Shown in pieces: positions 20,543 through 29,677 of a DNA stretch of 63,982 bases. The position numbers and the translations under genes were made by a program. Origin of the DNA: Leucobacter ruminantium (GTDB lineage Bacteria > Actinomycetota > Actinomycetes > Actinomycetales > Microbacteriaceae); NCBI RefSeq assembly GCF_017565705.1, contig NZ_JAGDYL010000024.1:1-63982 (forward strand). Reading direction: 5' to 3'. The notes beneath the pieces are model-generated. The model saw only the letters and a program-made list of their open reading frames with translations. It did not search any database and was not told the origin of the DNA. The stretch's first letter is position 1. Each line of letters opens with the position of its first letter.

Positions 20543-21256
20543 TCAACTGTGCACGAGCGTGCCGAGCTTCTCGCCGCTGATCGCCCGCGTGACGTTGCCC
20601 GCCGGCTCCATGCCGAACACGCGCATCGGCATGCCGTTGTCCATGCAGAGGCTGAACGCGGTCGAGTCGACGACCTTGAGGCCCTGCACGAGCGCATCGT
20701 TGTAGCTGATCCGATCGATGAGCGTGGCGTCGGGATCCTGGCGCGGGTCGGCCGTGTAGACGCCGTCGACCCCGTTCTTCGCGACGAGCACCTCGTCGGC
20801 GTGGATCTCGAGCGCGCGCTGCGCCGCCACCGTGTCGGTGGAGAAGTAGGGCAGGCCGGCGCCGGCGCCGAAGATCACCACGCGTCCCTTCTCGAGGTGG
20901 CGGATGGCGCGCAGCGGGATGTAGGTCTCCGCGACCTGCGTCATCGTGATGGCCGACTGCACGCGGCTGCCGACGCCCGCCTGCTCTAGGAAGTCCTGCA
21001 GGGCGAGGGCGTTCATCACCGTGCCGAGCATGCCCATGTAGTCGGCTCGGGCGCGATCCATGCCGCGCTGGGAGAGCTCGGCGCCCCGGAAGAAGTTGCC
21101 GCCGCCCACGACCACCGCGACCTCCGCCGATTCCATGGCAGCCGCGATCTCGCGCGCGATCTGGCTCACCACATCGGGATTCACGCCGAGCGTGCCGCCC
21201 CCGAACGCCTCCCCCGAGAGCTTCAGCAGGACTCGGCGTTTGCGGGTCTCGGTCAT
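20543..21256 (-). CDS. pyrH: Uridylate kinase
   Basis: 237 residues from the ATG at 21256 ([20 protein letters not shown]), which has GGAG six bases upstream; the in-frame ATG at 21295 would add an unconserved leader. Amino-acid-kinase fold with [14 protein letters not shown] and [12 protein letters not shown] (UMP site). It phosphorylates UMP to UDP and is the control point of pyrimidine supply. A hairpin between it and tsf suggests its own promoter. Confidence 0.95.
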   Translation of the reverse strand: MTETRKRRVLLKLSGEAFGGGTLGVNPDVVSQIAREIAAAMESAEVAVVVGGGNFFRGAELSQRGMDRARADYMGMLGTVMNALALQDFLEQAGVGSRVQSAITMTQVAETYIPLRAIRHLEKGRVVIFGAGAGLPYFSTDTVAAQRALEIHADEVLVAKNGVDGVYTADPRQDPDATLIDRISYNDALVQGLKVVDSTAFSLCMDNGMPMRVFGMEPAGNVTRAISGEKLGTLVHS

Positions 21257-21315
21257 GGGTTCTCCTTCGCAGGGTGTGGTTCTGGTCTCAGCCAATGATA
21301 GTGCGGGGCAGCGAA

Positions 21316-21358
21316 AGACCCGGGCCGGAAGGGGTGCTCCCCAGTCCGACCCGGGTCT
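21316..21358. terminator. Terminator after tsf
   Basis: Arms AGACCCGGG (21316-21324) and CCCGGGTCT (21350-21358) pair perfectly; the stem continues inward by four more pairs after one mismatch. It starts 13 bases past the tsf stop on the minus strand and separates rpsB-tsf from pyrH. Confidence 0.75.
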
Positions 21359-21370
21359 CGATGGTCTCGC

Positions 21371-22201
21371 TTACGCGCCGACCTTGCCGCGGGCGAAGCC
21401 CGTGACGGTGATGCCGGCCGCATCGGCGACCTTCTTCACGTCGCGCTTCTCCTCGTCGAGCGCGTGGATCTGCTCGTTGAGCACGACCTGCTTGAAGAAC
21501 GCGTTCAGGCGCCCCTCGACGATCTTCGGCAGAGCGGCCTCGGGCTTGCCCTCGTTCTTCGAGACCTCGGTGACGATCTCGCGCTCCTTCTCGACATCGG
21601 CCTCGGGGACCTCGTCGCGGGAGACGTAGAGCGGATCGGCGAAGGAGATGTGCTGGGCGATGCTCAGCGCAGCCTTCGCGTCGTCGCCCTCGTAGCCCAC
21701 GACCACGCCGATCTGCGGGGGCAGATCCTTCGAGGTGCGGTGCAGGTAGACGGCGGTGGCCGGGGCCTCGACGCGCGAGACCTTGCGGAGCTCGATGCGC
21801 TCGCCGATGACGGCGGCCTCGTCGGTGATCAGCTCGGCGACGGTCTGGTCGCCGGCGGGGGCCGCGAGGGCCTCCTCGGCGTTCTTCGCGCCTGCCGCGA
21901 CGATCGCCTTGAGCACGCGATCCGCGAGCGCGAGGAACTTCTCGTTCTTCGCGACGAAGTCGGTCTCGCAGACGAGCTCGATCATCGTGGCGGCGCCCTC
22001 GCTCTGCTCGACGGCGACGAGGCCCTCGCTCGCCTCGCGGTCGCCGCGCTTCGCGACGCCCTTCAGGCCCTTGAGGCGCAGGATCTCGATGGCCTTCTCG
22101 ATGTCGCCATCGGCCTCGGTGAGCGCGTTCTTGCAGTCGACCATGCCGGCGCCGAGGCGCTCGCGCAGTTCCTTCACAGCGGCCATGCTTACTGCAGCCA
22201 T
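21371..22201 (-). CDS. tsf: Elongation factor Ts
   Basis: 276 residues. RERLGAGMVDCKNALTEADGDIEKAIEILR is the N-terminal UBA-like module, followed by the TDFVAKN core that exchanges GDP on EF-Tu. I chose ATG 22201 because AAGGAG lies six bases upstream; ATG 22186 has no ribosome binding site. It follows rpsB by 45 bases and is co-transcribed with it. Confidence 0.97.
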   Translation of the reverse strand: MAAVSMAAVKELRERLGAGMVDCKNALTEADGDIEKAIEILRLKGLKGVAKRGDREASEGLVAVEQSEGAATMIELVCETDFVAKNEKFLALADRVLKAIVAAGAKNAEEALAAPAGDQTVAELITDEAAVIGERIELRKVSRVEAPATAVYLHRTSKDLPPQIGVVVGYEGDDAKAALSIAQHISFADPLYVSRDEVPEADVEKEREIVTEVSKNEGKPEAALPKIVEGRLNAFFKQVVLNEQIHALDEEKRDVKKVADAAGITVTGFARGKVGA

Positions 22202-22246
22202 GTGTGACTCCTTTTACTGAGTGTGCAGTGGAAAGTGTGGGGCTCG

Positions 22247-23092
22247 TTACTCGGCGGAGGCCTCGGCGGGTGCCTCGGCAGCAGCCGGAGCCTCCTCGGC
22301 GGCCGGAGCCTCCTCGGCGGGGGCCTCGGTCTTCTCAGCGTTCAGCAGCTCGACCTCCCACTCGGCGAGGGGCTCGGCGGCGGCCTCGCCCTCGGCGGGC
22401 TTCTGGTGGCGCTCCATGAGACCCTCGGCCGCGGCGTCGGCGATCACGCGGGTCAGCAGCGCGACCGAGCGGATGGCGTCATCGTTGCCCGGGATCGGGT
22501 AGGTGACCTCATCGGGATCGCAGTTGGTATCGAGGATGGCGATCACGGGGATGCCGAGCTTCTTCGCCTCGTCGATCGCGAGGTGCTCCTTCTTGGTGTC
22601 GACCACCCAGAGAGCCGACGGGGTCTTCGTCATGTGACGGATGCCGCCGAGCGACTTCTGCAGCTTCTCGAGCTCGCGCTTCTTGAGCAGCAGCTCCTTC
22701 TTGGTGAAGCCGCTCGTGGTGCCCTCGAAGTCGAGCTGCTCGAGCTCCTTCATGCGCTCGAGGCGACCGGTGACGGTCTGGAAGTTGGTGAGCAGACCGC
22801 CGAGCCAGCGCTGGTTGACGTAGGGCTGGTTCACGCGGGTCGCCTGCTCGGCGATCGCTTCCTGCGCCTGCTTCTTGGTGCCCACGAAGAGGATGTTGCC
22901 GCCGCGCGCGACGGTGTTCTTCACGAAGTCGTAGGCGGCATCGATGTAGCCGAGCGACTGCTGCAGGTCGATGATGTAGATGCCCGAGCGCTCGGCGAAG
23001 ATGAAGCGCTTCATCTTCGGGTTCCAGCGACGGGTCTGGTGTCCGAAGTGGACGCCGCTGTCGAGCAGCTGGCGCATGGTGACGACGGCCAT
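22247..23092 (-). CDS. rpsB: 30S ribosomal protein S2
   Basis: 281 residues from ATG 23092 ([25 protein letters not shown]). The body is standard S2 ([43 protein letters not shown]). The last 40 residues are an Ala/Glu/Pro-rich actinobacterial tail, including repeated [13 protein letters not shown]. The upstream in-frame ATG at 23242 would give an unconserved leader. Confidence 0.97.
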   Translation of the reverse strand: MAVVTMRQLLDSGVHFGHQTRRWNPKMKRFIFAERSGIYIIDLQQSLGYIDAAYDFVKNTVARGGNILFVGTKKQAQEAIAEQATRVNQPYVNQRWLGGLLTNFQTVTGRLERMKELEQLDFEGTTSGFTKKELLLKKRELEKLQKSLGGIRHMTKTPSALWVVDTKKEHLAIDEAKKLGIPVIAILDTNCDPDEVTYPIPGNDDAIRSVALLTRVIADAAAEGLMERHQKPAEGEAAAEPLAEWEVELLNAEKTEAPAEEAPAAEEAPAAAEAPAEASAE

Positions 23093-23462
23093 TGCCGGTC
23101 TCCTGTTCTGCGCACCCCTGCGGGCGCGCGCTTGCGGTTGTTCATCGGCCGCGGATGCGGCCAGATCCTGGTGCCCGCGGGCTTCGCCGCTCCCTGCGGG
23201 AGACCGGTGGCGAAGCGCCGACAATCGGGCACGCGAAGTCATCTCTTTCGAGATGCATCCAACAGTGTAGCACCGCTGCGGCGCCCGATCCCTCCCTCAG
23301 CACCCGGCGTTTCCACCGAGACGCCGACTCGTCGGAGACTCGGGGGCCTTCTCCCTCCACACCCGGCGTTTCCACCGATTCGGGCCCGGCTTCTCCACAT
23401 CGGCTCTTTTCTGCTTTCGCTCCCCGGGCAGAGCCGCGACGCTGGCCGACAGGAGGTGCACG
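23093..23462. promoter_or_regulatory. Divergent rpsB / yraN intergenic region
   Basis: 370 bases with no gene. On the rpsB side a -10 element TACACT lies at 23269-23264 (minus strand), which would give a leader of about 165 bases; within it, 23254-23241 can form a five-pair hairpin with a GAAA tetraloop (ATCTC, GAAA, GAGAT). Towards yraN there is a 19-bp direct repeat (23301-23319 and 23360-23378) and one GAGGGATC octamer on the minus strand (23294-23287). A long leader on S2 operons fits leader-mediated autoregulation, which is inference. Confidence 0.5.
23301..23378. repeat. 19-bp direct repeat upstream of yraN
   Basis: CACCCGGCGTTTCCACCGA occurs at 23301-23319 and again at 23360-23378, each preceded by a similar CTCCCTC stretch. 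The 59-base spacing is close to six helical turns. Confidence 0.85.
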
Positions 23463-23855
23463 ATGAACGGCACGAGAATCGAAGACGGAACGGCTCGCGG
23501 GTCGGGCAACCGCGCACTCGGCGATCGCGGCGAGGCGATCGCCGCCGAGTATCTGGCGGCGCAGGGGTTCCGCATACTGGAGAGGAACTGGCGCACCAGG
23601 CACGGCGAGCTCGACATCGTCGCGCGAGAGCACCGCACCCTCGTCGCCGTGGAGGTGAAGACGCGGAGCGGCACCGGTTACGGCACCCCGCTGGAGGCCA
23701 TCACCGCGCGCAAAGCCGCCCGATTGCGGCGCCTGCTGCTCGACTGGCGGCGCGCCCAGTCAGCGCACGGTCTCGAGCTGCGCATCGACGCCGTGGGCAT
23801 CACGCTGCTTCCCGGCGCAGCCCCGCGAATCGACCACCTGCGGGGCATCTCGTGA
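23463..23855 (+). CDS. YraN family (UPF0102) nuclease-fold protein
   Basis: 130 residues. GDRGEAIAAEYLAAQGFRILERNWRTRHGELDIVARE then LVAVEVKTRS is the restriction-endonuclease-like core (E, GELD, EVK) of UPF0102. Its role is not settled; genetic neighbourhood with ComM and DprA suggests DNA processing. The stop overlaps the comM GTG start by four bases (GTGA). Confidence 0.93.
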   Translation: MNGTRIEDGTARGSGNRALGDRGEAIAAEYLAAQGFRILERNWRTRHGELDIVAREHRTLVAVEVKTRSGTGYGTPLEAITARKAARLRRLLLDWRRAQSAHGLELRIDAVGITLLPGAAPRIDHLRGIS

Positions 23856-25393
23856 GCCGCGAGGTGTGCCGAGCCGGCGCGATCGCGCTGACCGGCCTCG
23901 AAGGCACAGCCGTGATGGTCGAGGCCGCAGTATCCCGGCAGCTGCCCGGCATGGCGATCATCGGTCTTCCCGACACCGCGCTCGCCGAGGCGAAGCTGCG
24001 GGTGCGCACCGCGTCGGCGCAGTCCGGCCTGCCGCTGTCGGACCATTTCATCACCGTGAATCTCCAGCCGGCCGATCTGCCGAAGCAGGGATCCGGGTTC
24101 GACCTCGCGATCGCGCTCGCCGCGCTCGCGGCCTCGGGCAGGCTGCCGGGCACCCGGCTCGGCGAGACGGCGCACATCGGCGAACTCGGACTCGACGGCG
24201 AGCTGCGCCGCCCGGCCGGGCTCCTCGCGGCCACCGTCTCGGCACGGGAGCTGGGGTTTCGCCGCGTGATCGTGCCGGAGCAGGGAGCGACCGAGGCGGC
24301 CCTCGTGCCGGGCGTCGAGATCGTCGCCGCGCGAGACCTCGCGGGCGCGGTGGCCTGGCACGCGGGCGCGGCCGGGGCCTGGCGGGTCGTGCCACCGACT
24401 CCGCGGCAGGAGCGCCGGGCTGCGGAGGAGGCCGACATGTCAGACGTCATCGGGCAGCCCGAGGCCGTCGAGGCCCTGGTGATCGCGGCCTCGGGCGGGC
24501 ATCATCTCTCGCTGCTCGGGCCGCCGGGCGCGGGCAAGACGATGCTGGCCTCGCGTCTGCCGTCGATCCTGCCCGACCTGACCCAGGCGGAGTCGCTCAC
24601 CGCCAGCAGCATCGCAGCTCTGGGCGGGGTGCCGCTCGGGTCCCTCGTCGACCGCCCGCCGTTCGAGGCGCCGCACCACACGGCCTCCGCCGTGTCGATC
24701 ATCGGCGGAGGAGACGGTGCCGGAGTTCACGCGGGCGCGATCACCCGCGCCTGCCACGGCGTGCTCTTCCTCGACGAGGCGCCCGAGTTCCCCCGCTCCG
24801 TGCTCGACGGGCTGCGACAGCCGCTGGAATCCGGGTGGATCGAGATCCACCGTGCCAGGCTGCGCACGACGCTCCCCGCCCGCATCCAGCTCGTGCTCGC
24901 GGCGAACCCCTGCCCGTGCGGCAACGCGGGCTCCCCCGATACCGCGGCGGAGTGCCGCTGCAGCCCCGCCACCCGGGTGCGTTACCTGCAGCGCATCTCG
25001 GGCCCGCTGAATGACCGCATCGATCTCCATCTCACCGTCCGCCGCGTCTCGAGCGCGCTGCTCGGCGATGCCGCCGCTCCGACTCCGTCGAGCGCCGAGC
25101 TGCGCGAGCGGGTCGGACGGGCTCGACTCAGGGCGACCGAGCGCCTGCGCGGCACGGCGTGGAGGGTGAACTCCGAGCTCCCGGGCACCTGGTTGCGCAG
25201 TGCCGCCGGCCGTCTGACACGGGCGGACACCGCGGTGCTCGATCGTGCGCTCGCGCGAGGGGCGCTGACGCTGCGCGGCTATCACCGCGTGCTGCGACTC
25301 GCGTGGACCATCGCCGATCTGGCCGAGCTCGAACGGCCCGGGCGCGAGGAGATCGCGCGGGCGCTCGTGCTGAGAGGCGGCGGTGCGCCGTGA
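23852..25393 (+). CDS. comM: Mg-chelatase-like AAA+ ATPase ComM (YifB)
   Basis: 513 residues from GTG 23852. The N-terminal Lon-like domain (GLPDTALAEAKLRVRTA, HFITVNLQPADLPKQGSGFDLAIA) is followed by the AAA+ core: Walker A LLGPPGAGKT, Walker B GVLFLDEAPEF, then NPCPCG and the C-terminal Mg-chelatase lid. In naturally competent bacteria ComM is a hexameric branch-migration helicase that helps integrate incoming DNA. It is coupled by GTGA overlaps to yraN before it and dprA after it. Confidence 0.95.
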   Translation: MSREVCRAGAIALTGLEGTAVMVEAAVSRQLPGMAIIGLPDTALAEAKLRVRTASAQSGLPLSDHFITVNLQPADLPKQGSGFDLAIALAALAASGRLPGTRLGETAHIGELGLDGELRRPAGLLAATVSARELGFRRVIVPEQGATEAALVPGVEIVAARDLAGAVAWHAGAAGAWRVVPPTPRQERRAAEEADMSDVIGQPEAVEALVIAASGGHHLSLLGPPGAGKTMLASRLPSILPDLTQAESLTASSIAALGGVPLGSLVDRPPFEAPHHTASAVSIIGGGDGAGVHAGAITRACHGVLFLDEAPEFPRSVLDGLRQPLESGWIEIHRARLRTTLPARIQLVLAANPCPCGNAGSPDTAAECRCSPATRVRYLQRISGPLNDRIDLHLTVRRVSSALLGDAAAPTPSSAELRERVGRARLRATERLRGTAWRVNSELPGTWLRSAAGRLTRADTAVLDRALARGALTLRGYHRVLRLAWTIADLAELERPGREEIARALVLRGGGAP

Positions 25394-26700
25394 GCGGGGC
25401 GAGCATGCACGTGGGAGCCGACGCCGAGATCCGCTGTAGGCTCGACCGCCTCGTACGAGAAGGCCCGGGCTTCGACGCGGCGGCGGCCGACGCGATGCTC
25501 GCCCGCATCATCTGGTCGCGGCTCGTCGAACCCGCCGACGCGGCAGCCGGGGAACTCCTCGCGGCCCTCGGCCCGGGGCCGGCACTCGACCTCGTGGTCT
25601 CGGGGGCCGGCGCACGACGGCTCTGCGAGGCGGCGCGCCGTGCTACCGGGGTGGAGCTCGACGCCCGTCGCATCGGCGCGGGGATCAGGCGCTGGGCCCC
25701 GCGCCTCGATCGCTCGGCGACCCTGACCGACCTCGACCGGGGCGTCGCGAACGGAATGCGGATCATCGCCCCGGGGGCCGAAGCCTGGCCGACCCTGCTC
25801 GACGATCTCGGCGAGCACGCGCCGCTCCTGCTCTGGGTGCTCGGCGAGCCCGAGCACCTGTCCGCGGCATCGCTCGCGGTGGTCGGGGCCAGGGCATGCA
25901 CCGGCTACGGCACTCACGTCACCGCCGAGCTCACCGATGCGGCGAGCGCGGCAGGTGCCACGATCGTCTCGGGCGCGGCCTACGGCATCGATGCGGTTGC
26001 GCACCGCACCGCTCTCGCCGCGCAGACGCCGACCGTCGCCGTGGTAGCGGGCGGGGCCGATCGGCCGTACCCCGCGGCGCACACCCAACTGCTGCAGCGC
26101 ATCGCCGAGGCCGGCGCGGTGTGCTCCGAGATGGTGCCGGGCGCGGCCCCCACCAGGTGGAGATTCCTGATGCGCAACCGCATCATCGCAGCCCTCTCGG
26201 CCGCCACGCTCGTCACCGAGGCCGGCGCGCGCTCGGGGTCGATCAACACGGCGGGCAATGCGGCCGAGCTGGGCCGTCCGCTCGGTGCGGTGCCCGGTCC
26301 CATCACCAGCGCGGCATCGAGCGGCTGCCACAGGCTCATCCGAGAGTACGGCGCGTCGCTCGTGACGAACGGAGAGGAGGTGAGAGAGCTGCTGGGCATC
26401 GACGACGCGGGTGTCGCCGGAGAGGGAGCGGGCGGGAGCACGACCGGTTCGAACGGGACCGGCTCAGGCGAAACCGGCCGCGGCGAGCACGGCGAGCGTC
26501 AGAGCCCGCTGCATCGACGCGTGATCGACGCCCTCCCGCTGCGGGGCACCCGCAGCACTGCGGAGGTGACGAGGCAGGCGGGATTAGCCCCAGAGGAAAC
26601 GGCGGGCGCGCTCGCCGAGCTCGAACTGCTCGGATTCGTGGCACGTCGCGAAACGCCGGGCATCTCGGAGACGCGCTGGGTGCTGCAGCGGCGAGAATGA
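25390..26700 (+). CDS. dprA: DNA-processing protein DprA
   Basis: 436 residues from the GTG overlapping the comM stop. The Rossmann-like core is intact: [48 protein letters not shown] and the [23 protein letters not shown] loop. A Gly/Thr/Ser linker of about 30 residues leads to a C-terminal winged helix ([22 protein letters not shown]). DprA loads RecA on single-stranded DNA during uptake. No pilus or ComEA/EC genes are in the window, so competence itself is not shown. Confidence 0.94.
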   Translation: MSGASMHVGADAEIRCRLDRLVREGPGFDAAAADAMLARIIWSRLVEPADAAAGELLAALGPGPALDLVVSGAGARRLCEAARRATGVELDARRIGAGIRRWAPRLDRSATLTDLDRGVANGMRIIAPGAEAWPTLLDDLGEHAPLLLWVLGEPEHLSAASLAVVGARACTGYGTHVTAELTDAASAAGATIVSGAAYGIDAVAHRTALAAQTPTVAVVAGGADRPYPAAHTQLLQRIAEAGAVCSEMVPGAAPTRWRFLMRNRIIAALSAATLVTEAGARSGSINTAGNAAELGRPLGAVPGPITSAASSGCHRLIREYGASLVTNGEEVRELLGIDDAGVAGEGAGGSTTGSNGTGSGETGRGEHGERQSPLHRRVIDALPLRGTRSTAEVTRQAGLAPEETAGALAELELLGFVARRETPGISETRWVLQRRE

Positions 26701-26704
26701 GGGC

Positions 26705-27859
26705 ATGCGACTGGACGAGGCGATCGAGGGTTTCCTGAACGCCGTTCGCTTCGAGTACGGCTACTCCGAGCACACGCTGCGCTCCTACGGACGCGATCTG
26801 CGGGAGTTCGCGGAGCACGCGGCCGCGACGCGTGCAGGGAGCCCGACGCGCGCGGGGAGGAACCCCGGGACGAAGCCGGCGACGGATTCGCAGAGGGATC
26901 CGGGAACGGACGCGGAAAGGGTGCCGGGAACGGGGTCGGAGAAGGAGCGGGGAACGGATCCGGGTGCCGGTGCCGACGCCATGACCGTCGCGGAGTGCGA
27001 TATCGAGGTGATGCGGGGCTGGCTCTGGGCGCGGCAGCAGCGCGGACTCGCGCCGAGCACGATCGCGCGGGGCGTCGCGACGCTCAAGTCCTTCGGCTCG
27101 TGGCTGGAGCGCACCGGAGCCGTGCCGGGCAACCCGGCCTCGCGCCTCCGCTCTCCGAAGGCGCCCCGATCCCTCCCCCGAGTGCTCGGCGACGAGCAGG
27201 TCGCCCGCATCCTCGACCGAGCCGCCGCGCGCGCCGAGAGCGGCGACCCCGAGCAGCTGCGCGACCACGCCGTGCTCGAACTGCTCTACGCCGCCGCCCT
27301 GCGCGTGTCGGAGCTCTGCGGGCTGCCGCTCACCGGCTTCGACCGGCGCGAGCGCACCGTCCGGGTGCTGGGCAAGGGCGGCAAGGAGCGCGTCGTGCCC
27401 ATCGGCGCCCCCGCAGCCAGGGCGATTGAGGCCTACCTCGAACGCGGCCGCCCCGCGCTCGCCGCACGAACCGCGGCAGAGGACCGACCCTCGGGTCCCG
27501 TGGGTTCTGCGGGGGACCCGCTCGAGGGGTCCGCGGGCGAGCCCCGCGGCGCTGCCGGAGCGCAGACCGGGCCCGGCGTCTCGGACCGCCTCTTCCTCGG
27601 CGTCCGCGGGGGTGCGCTCAGCACCCGCACCGTCTATCGCGTCGTCGCACGCGAGCTCGAACAGGAGCCGGGCGGAGGGCCACGCGGCCCGCACACGCTC
27701 AGGCACTCCACGGCCACGCACCTCCTCAACGGGGGCGCCGACCTCCGCATCGTGCAGGAGATGCTGGGGCACGCCAGCCTCGGCAGCACGCAGATCTACA
27801 CCCACGTCTCCACGGAGCGTCTGGCCGAGGCCTACCGCCAGGCGCACCCGCGCGCCTGA
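26705..27859 (+). CDS. xerC: Tyrosine recombinase, XerC type
   Basis: 384 residues, against about 300 usually. Catalytic residues are complete: Arg in [11 protein letters not shown], Lys in [12 protein letters not shown], HxxR in [12 protein letters not shown], His in [10 protein letters not shown] and the nucleophile Tyr in IYTHV. It resolves chromosome dimers at dif (with XerD elsewhere) by strand exchange. The extra length comes from two low-complexity insertions: about residues 39-92 in the N-terminal core-binding domain (repeated PGT units) and about 46 residues ([13 protein letters not shown] to GPGVSD) inside the catalytic domain. The first contains a GAGGGATC octamer. It follows dprA by 4 bases. 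Confidence 0.9.
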   Translation: MRLDEAIEGFLNAVRFEYGYSEHTLRSYGRDLREFAEHAAATRAGSPTRAGRNPGTKPATDSQRDPGTDAERVPGTGSEKERGTDPGAGADAMTVAECDIEVMRGWLWARQQRGLAPSTIARGVATLKSFGSWLERTGAVPGNPASRLRSPKAPRSLPRVLGDEQVARILDRAAARAESGDPEQLRDHAVLELLYAAALRVSELCGLPLTGFDRRERTVRVLGKGGKERVVPIGAPAARAIEAYLERGRPALAARTAAEDRPSGPVGSAGDPLEGSAGEPRGAAGAQTGPGVSDRLFLGVRGGALSTRTVYRVVARELEQEPGGGPRGPHTLRHSTATHLLNGGADLRIVQEMLGHASLGSTQIYTHVSTERLAEAYRQAHPRA

Positions 27860-27933
27860 GCGGGCACAAGCTCCGAGCAGCCTCGAAGCCCGCGCAGACC
27901 GCCCCGGTCCCCACGGCGGCAGCACGGGTCTGC

Positions 27934-28449
27934 TCACCAGGGCAGCAGCACGGGCCGGTTCGCGAAGAAGCGCATGGGGTTGACGTACGCGCCCTCCACC
28001 CGCACTCCCACGTGCACGCACTCGGCGAGGCAGTGCCCGCCGCTCGACACGGCGCCTATCCGCTCCCCTCGACGCACCGACGCGCCGGTGGCGACCTCGG
28101 CGGCGACCGGCTCGATCGACACGACCGTGTCCGTATCGAGTCGGATCGAGACCACCCCGCGGTCCACGACCGGGCCCGCGAACGAGACCGTGCCCGACAC
28201 GGGGGCCAGAACCGCCTCTCCGGGAACGGCGGGCAGGTCGATGCCGCGATGCCCAGACGCGTAGTCGTGAACCGGGGCGCGATAGGGGCCCGAGACCTCG
28301 AGCGCCCTCCCGAGCGGCGGCGCCCAGCGCTCCGCGCCCGGCGCGCTCGCGGTGAGCGCGAGCAGCGGAGTCAGCAGAGCCGCGAGCAGCGGCGCCGGCT
28401 GCCTCGCCGGCAGTGCCGCGAGCGGTGCGAGGGAGCGGAGAGGGATCAT
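27934..28449 (-). CDS. Secreted M23-family (LytM) peptidase-like protein
   Basis: 171 residues from ATG 28449, with GGAGG eight bases upstream. A signal peptide (LLAALLTPLLALTASAPGA) leads to a LytM domain: SGHRGIDLPA (zinc His and Asp), LAPVSGTVSFAGPV, then GHCLAECVHVGVRV, where the usual HxH appears as HVG. The second half of the zinc site therefore looks weak, and it may bind peptidoglycan rather than cut it. Convergent with xerC. Its place between xerC and the rpsB block is conserved in actinobacteria. Confidence 0.85.
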   Translation of the reverse strand: MIPLRSLAPLAALPARQPAPLLAALLTPLLALTASAPGAERWAPPLGRALEVSGPYRAPVHDYASGHRGIDLPAVPGEAVLAPVSGTVSFAGPVVDRGVVSIRLDTDTVVSIEPVAAEVATGASVRRGERIGAVSSGGHCLAECVHVGVRVEGAYVNPMRFFANRPVLLPW

Positions 28450-28621
28450 GCCCCGATCCTCCCCGGCGCGTCGGGGATCCCGCAGCCCGAAACCGGCCGA
28501 TGTGGACGACACGCCGTGAGAACGGTACCCGTTCCGGTTGTGGAGGGAGAAGGCGGACCGCTCGCGACCGCCTCAGGCGCCCGAGACGCCGGGCAGCGAT
28601 ACCGGGCCGCGATCCCTCGCC

Positions 28622-28954
28622 CTATTCGTCGATCGACAGTTCCTGGGGCAGCTTGAACTCGCGCGCCGAGAGCTCCTCGACGTTGACGTCCTTGAAGGTG
28701 AGCACCCGCACCGACTTCACGAAGCGGTCGGAACGGTACACGTCCCACACCCAGACATCGCCCATGGTGAGCTCGAAATAGAAGTCGCTGCCCGCGTCCT
28801 GCCGCTTGAGATCGACCTCGTTGGCCAGGTAGAAGCGCCGCTCGGTCTCGACGACGTAGCGGAACTGGCTCGCGATGTCGCGGTACTCGCGAAACAGCGA
28901 CAGCTCGGCCTCGCGCTCGTAATCGTCCAGCTCGTCCTCGTTCATCCCCACCAT
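28622..28954 (-). CDS. DUF2469 family protein
   Basis: 110 residues, acidic. EREAELSLFREYRDIASQFRYVVETERRFYLANEVDL, DVWVWDVYRSDRFVKSVRVLTFKDVNVEEL is the well-conserved actinobacterial DUF2469. Function unknown; it usually sits next to yraN/comM/dprA. ATG at 28945 (MNEDEL) is an alternative start. It is transcribed away from the imuA' promoter, 50 bases from the LexA box. Confidence 0.9.
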   Translation of the reverse strand: MVGMNEDELDDYEREAELSLFREYRDIASQFRYVVETERRFYLANEVDLKRQDAGSDFYFELTMGDVWVWDVYRSDRFVKSVRVLTFKDVNVEELSAREFKLPQELSIDE

Positions 28955-28997
28955 CCTACGCGCTCCGGCGGCCGTCGAAACCCGGGCCGATTCCGGA

Positions 28998-29025
28998 TTG
29001 ACTTATTCGAACATATGTTCGAATA
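28998..29025 (+). promoter_or_regulatory. LexA-controlled promoter of the mutasome operon
   Basis: A 22-bp perfect palindrome at 29004-29025 contains TCGAACATATGTTCGA, matching the Gram-positive/actinobacterial LexA box (GAAC-N4-GTTC). It directly follows a -35-like TTGACT (28998-29003) and covers the spacer and -10 area, so LexA binding would block RNA polymerase. The imuA' ATG follows eight bases later without a visible ribosome binding site. Confidence 0.93.
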
Positions 29026-29032
29026 TTGCTCC

Positions 29033-29677
29033 ATGATTCCCGCCGCGACCGTCGACTCCCTGCAGCGGCGCATCTCCGAGATGCAGCCGGTGCGGCTCGA
29101 CGACCGCGCGCTTCCGACGCACGCCGGTCTGCGCACCCTGCTGCCGGGCGGGGCACTGCGGAAAGGGGCGAGCTACTCGGTGCACGGCTCGCAGCAGCTG
29201 GCGCTCGCCCTGATGAGCGCGAGCTCCGCATCGGGCGCCTGGTGCGGGGTGATCGGCTGCCGCTCCTTCGGAGCAGAGGCCGCAGTCGAGCTCGGCGTCG
29301 CACTCGATCGCTGCGTCCTGATCCCGGAACCGGGCGCCCACGCCATCAGTCTCGCGAGCGCGCTGTGCGAGATCCTCACCGTCGTGCTGCTCCGGGCGAC
29401 CTCGACGCCTCGCGCCGGAGACGCCGAACGAATCTCGGCTCGACTCCGCGAGCACGGCGCCGCGCTCATCGTGCTGGGCGACTGGCCGCGGCCCGAGAGC
29501 ACGCTGAGGGTCACAGGTTCCCAATGGACCGGGCTCGGTCGGGGACACGGCGCGCTCCGCTCCCGACGGCTCGCGGTGCGCACGCAGGACCGGCGCGGGG
29601 TGCGCGAGCACACCGTCGGCTTCGAGGATGGCGCGGTCGTGGCCGATCCCTCACCGATCGCGAGCGGGTTGCGATGA
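29033..29677 (+). CDS. imuA: ImuA'-like mutasome protein
   Basis: 214 residues from ATG 29033 (MIPAATVDSLQRRISEMQ); an in-frame ATG at 29015 lies inside the LexA palindrome and is unlikely. A RecA-like fold lacking a Walker A motif: RTLLPGGALRKGASYSVHGSQQLALALM, then LTVVLLRATS. In mycobacteria ImuA' is needed with ImuB and DnaE2 for damage-induced mutagenesis. Its stop overlaps the imuB start (ATGA). Confidence 0.88.
   Translation: MIPAATVDSLQRRISEMQPVRLDDRALPTHAGLRTLLPGGALRKGASYSVHGSQQLALALMSASSASGAWCGVIGCRSFGAEAAVELGVALDRCVLIPEPGAHAISLASALCEILTVVLLRATSTPRAGDAERISARLREHGAALIVLGDWPRPESTLRVTGSQWTGLGRGHGALRSRRLAVRTQDRRGVREHTVGFEDGAVVADPSPIASGLR

Noticed and set aside
23852..26700. A complete natural-competence locus
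   Set aside because: ComM and DprA are widespread in non-competent actinobacteria, and no uptake machinery (ComEA, ComEC, pilin) is in the window.
26705..27859. An integrase marking a genomic island or prophage
   Set aside because: Gene order dprA-xerC-M23-DUF2469 is the normal actinobacterial arrangement, and no att sites or phage genes follow.
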